A stretch of 5,025 nt of DNA, taken from NCBI GenBank assembly GCA_036505275.1, contig DASXTS010000524.1:1-5025 (forward strand), read 5' to 3'. How positions within the stretch are numbered: the stretch's first letter is position 1; the number at the start of each line of letters is the position of its first letter. A model generated the notes under the pieces. That model ran no database searches. It worked only from the letters and a program-made list of their open reading frames with translations, and had not been told where the DNA came from. Of the stretch, positions 4,819 through 5,025 are shown piece after piece. The stretch comes from DASXTS01 sp036505275 (GTDB lineage Bacteria > Actinomycetota > Actinomycetes > Mycobacteriales > Pseudonocardiaceae). The translations under genes were made by a program, and so were the position numbers.

Positions 4819-5025
4819 CTAGGTTGGGCATGGGTGCATGGTATTTCGCCGTGGTCGTCGCAACGGATCAATATATCTTGGCGGGTAGAACACGGGCCGT
4901 CCATCGATGATGGCGCATTCCCAGTCGGAATGGTGCACCAGCCGGTGATGGCGGCCGCACAGCAGCAGCAAATTGTTGAGATTCGTGGGACCGCCATCGG
5001 CCCAATGCGCGATGTGGTGCCCGGC
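4819..5025 (-). CDS. HNH endonuclease, C-terminal fragment (cut by window edge)
   Basis: The last 68 codons of a gene entering from the right and stopping at TAG 4819-4821. The translation begins AGHHIAHWADGGPTNLNNL and continues with LLLCGRHHRLVHHSDW, which is the HNH nuclease core: the HH pair, the central Asn in the TNLNNL segment and the RHH metal ligands followed by another His. The ending DGRPVFYPPRYIDPLRRPRRN matches the tail usual in actinobacterial proteins that carry an N-terminal DUF222 region before HNH, the family that includes the mycobacterial 13E12 repeat proteins. These are presumed metal-dependent DNA nucleases, often present in many copies per genome; their cellular role is poorly defined. 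The N-terminal part, including any DUF222 region, is outside the window. About a third of its codons end in A or T (for example AGA TAT ATT), clearly more than in the other genes here, which suggests foreign origin or relaxed selection. Confidence 0.88.
   Translation of the reverse strand, partial: AGHHIAHWADGGPTNLNNLLLLCGRHHRLVHHSDWECAIIDGRPVFYPPRYIDPLRRPRRNTMHPCPT

Noticed and set aside
4574..4831. Minus-strand frame of 85 residues after the HNH gene
   Set aside because: It overlaps the HNH stop codon out of frame, covers the hairpin and repeat region, lacks a ribosome binding site and matches no family I know.

Overview
The window looks like chromosomal DNA of a high-GC actinobacterium. 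Codon third positions in the main genes are dominated by G and C, start codons include GTG, terminators are GC hairpins without a T-run, and the gene families present (TetR, membrane acyl-CoA desaturase, helical-repeat/GGDEF protein, actinobacterial-type HNH nuclease) fit Pseudonocardiales or a neighbouring order. The order is an inference from style, not from a marker gene.

Layout from left to right. Positions 1-250 hold no confident gene, only two ambiguous reading frames open to the left edge and a spaced inverted repeat. A TetR-family regulator lies on the minus strand (290-964); its stop codon sits inside a threefold 17-18 bp tandem repeat (251-302). The next 500 bp (965-1473) are non-coding and contain a degenerate 24-26 bp minisatellite (1027-1248), three TGATCA-centred elements and a strong hairpin terminator (1427-1456). 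A complete membrane acyl-CoA desaturase follows on the minus strand (1474-2424). A divergent intergenic region (2425-2707) has a dense operator-like array overlapping the predicted desaturase promoter, and a structured leader in front of a plus-strand gene. That gene (2708-4393) encodes a helical-repeat protein with a C-terminal GGDEF domain whose active-site signature is degenerate (SADDF) while the c-di-GMP inhibitory-site motif (RxxD) is kept. A tRNA-Gln(UUG) gene follows (4457-4527), then about 290 bp of repeat-rich non-coding DNA. At the right edge is the C-terminal 68 residues of an HNH endonuclease on the minus strand (4819-5025), cut by the window.

How the parts may work together. The desaturase would introduce a double bond into long acyl chains and so tune membrane or mycolate-type lipids. 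The TetR protein downstream is a plausible but unproven acyl-CoA-responsive regulator of it: the 18 bp palindrome over the desaturase -35 region is of the size and form TetR dimers bind. The GGDEF-like protein is divergently transcribed and may be a c-di-GMP receptor rather than a cyclase. No link between c-di-GMP and the desaturase can be read from sequence alone beyond their shared intergenic region.

I did not find a clearly new multi-gene system. The most distinctive items are the degenerate GGDEF protein with an intact I-site and an unusual translation start (best-placed codon is CTG, with the Shine-Dalgarno sequence in a hairpin), the desaturase operator cluster, and the two repeat blocks around tetR.
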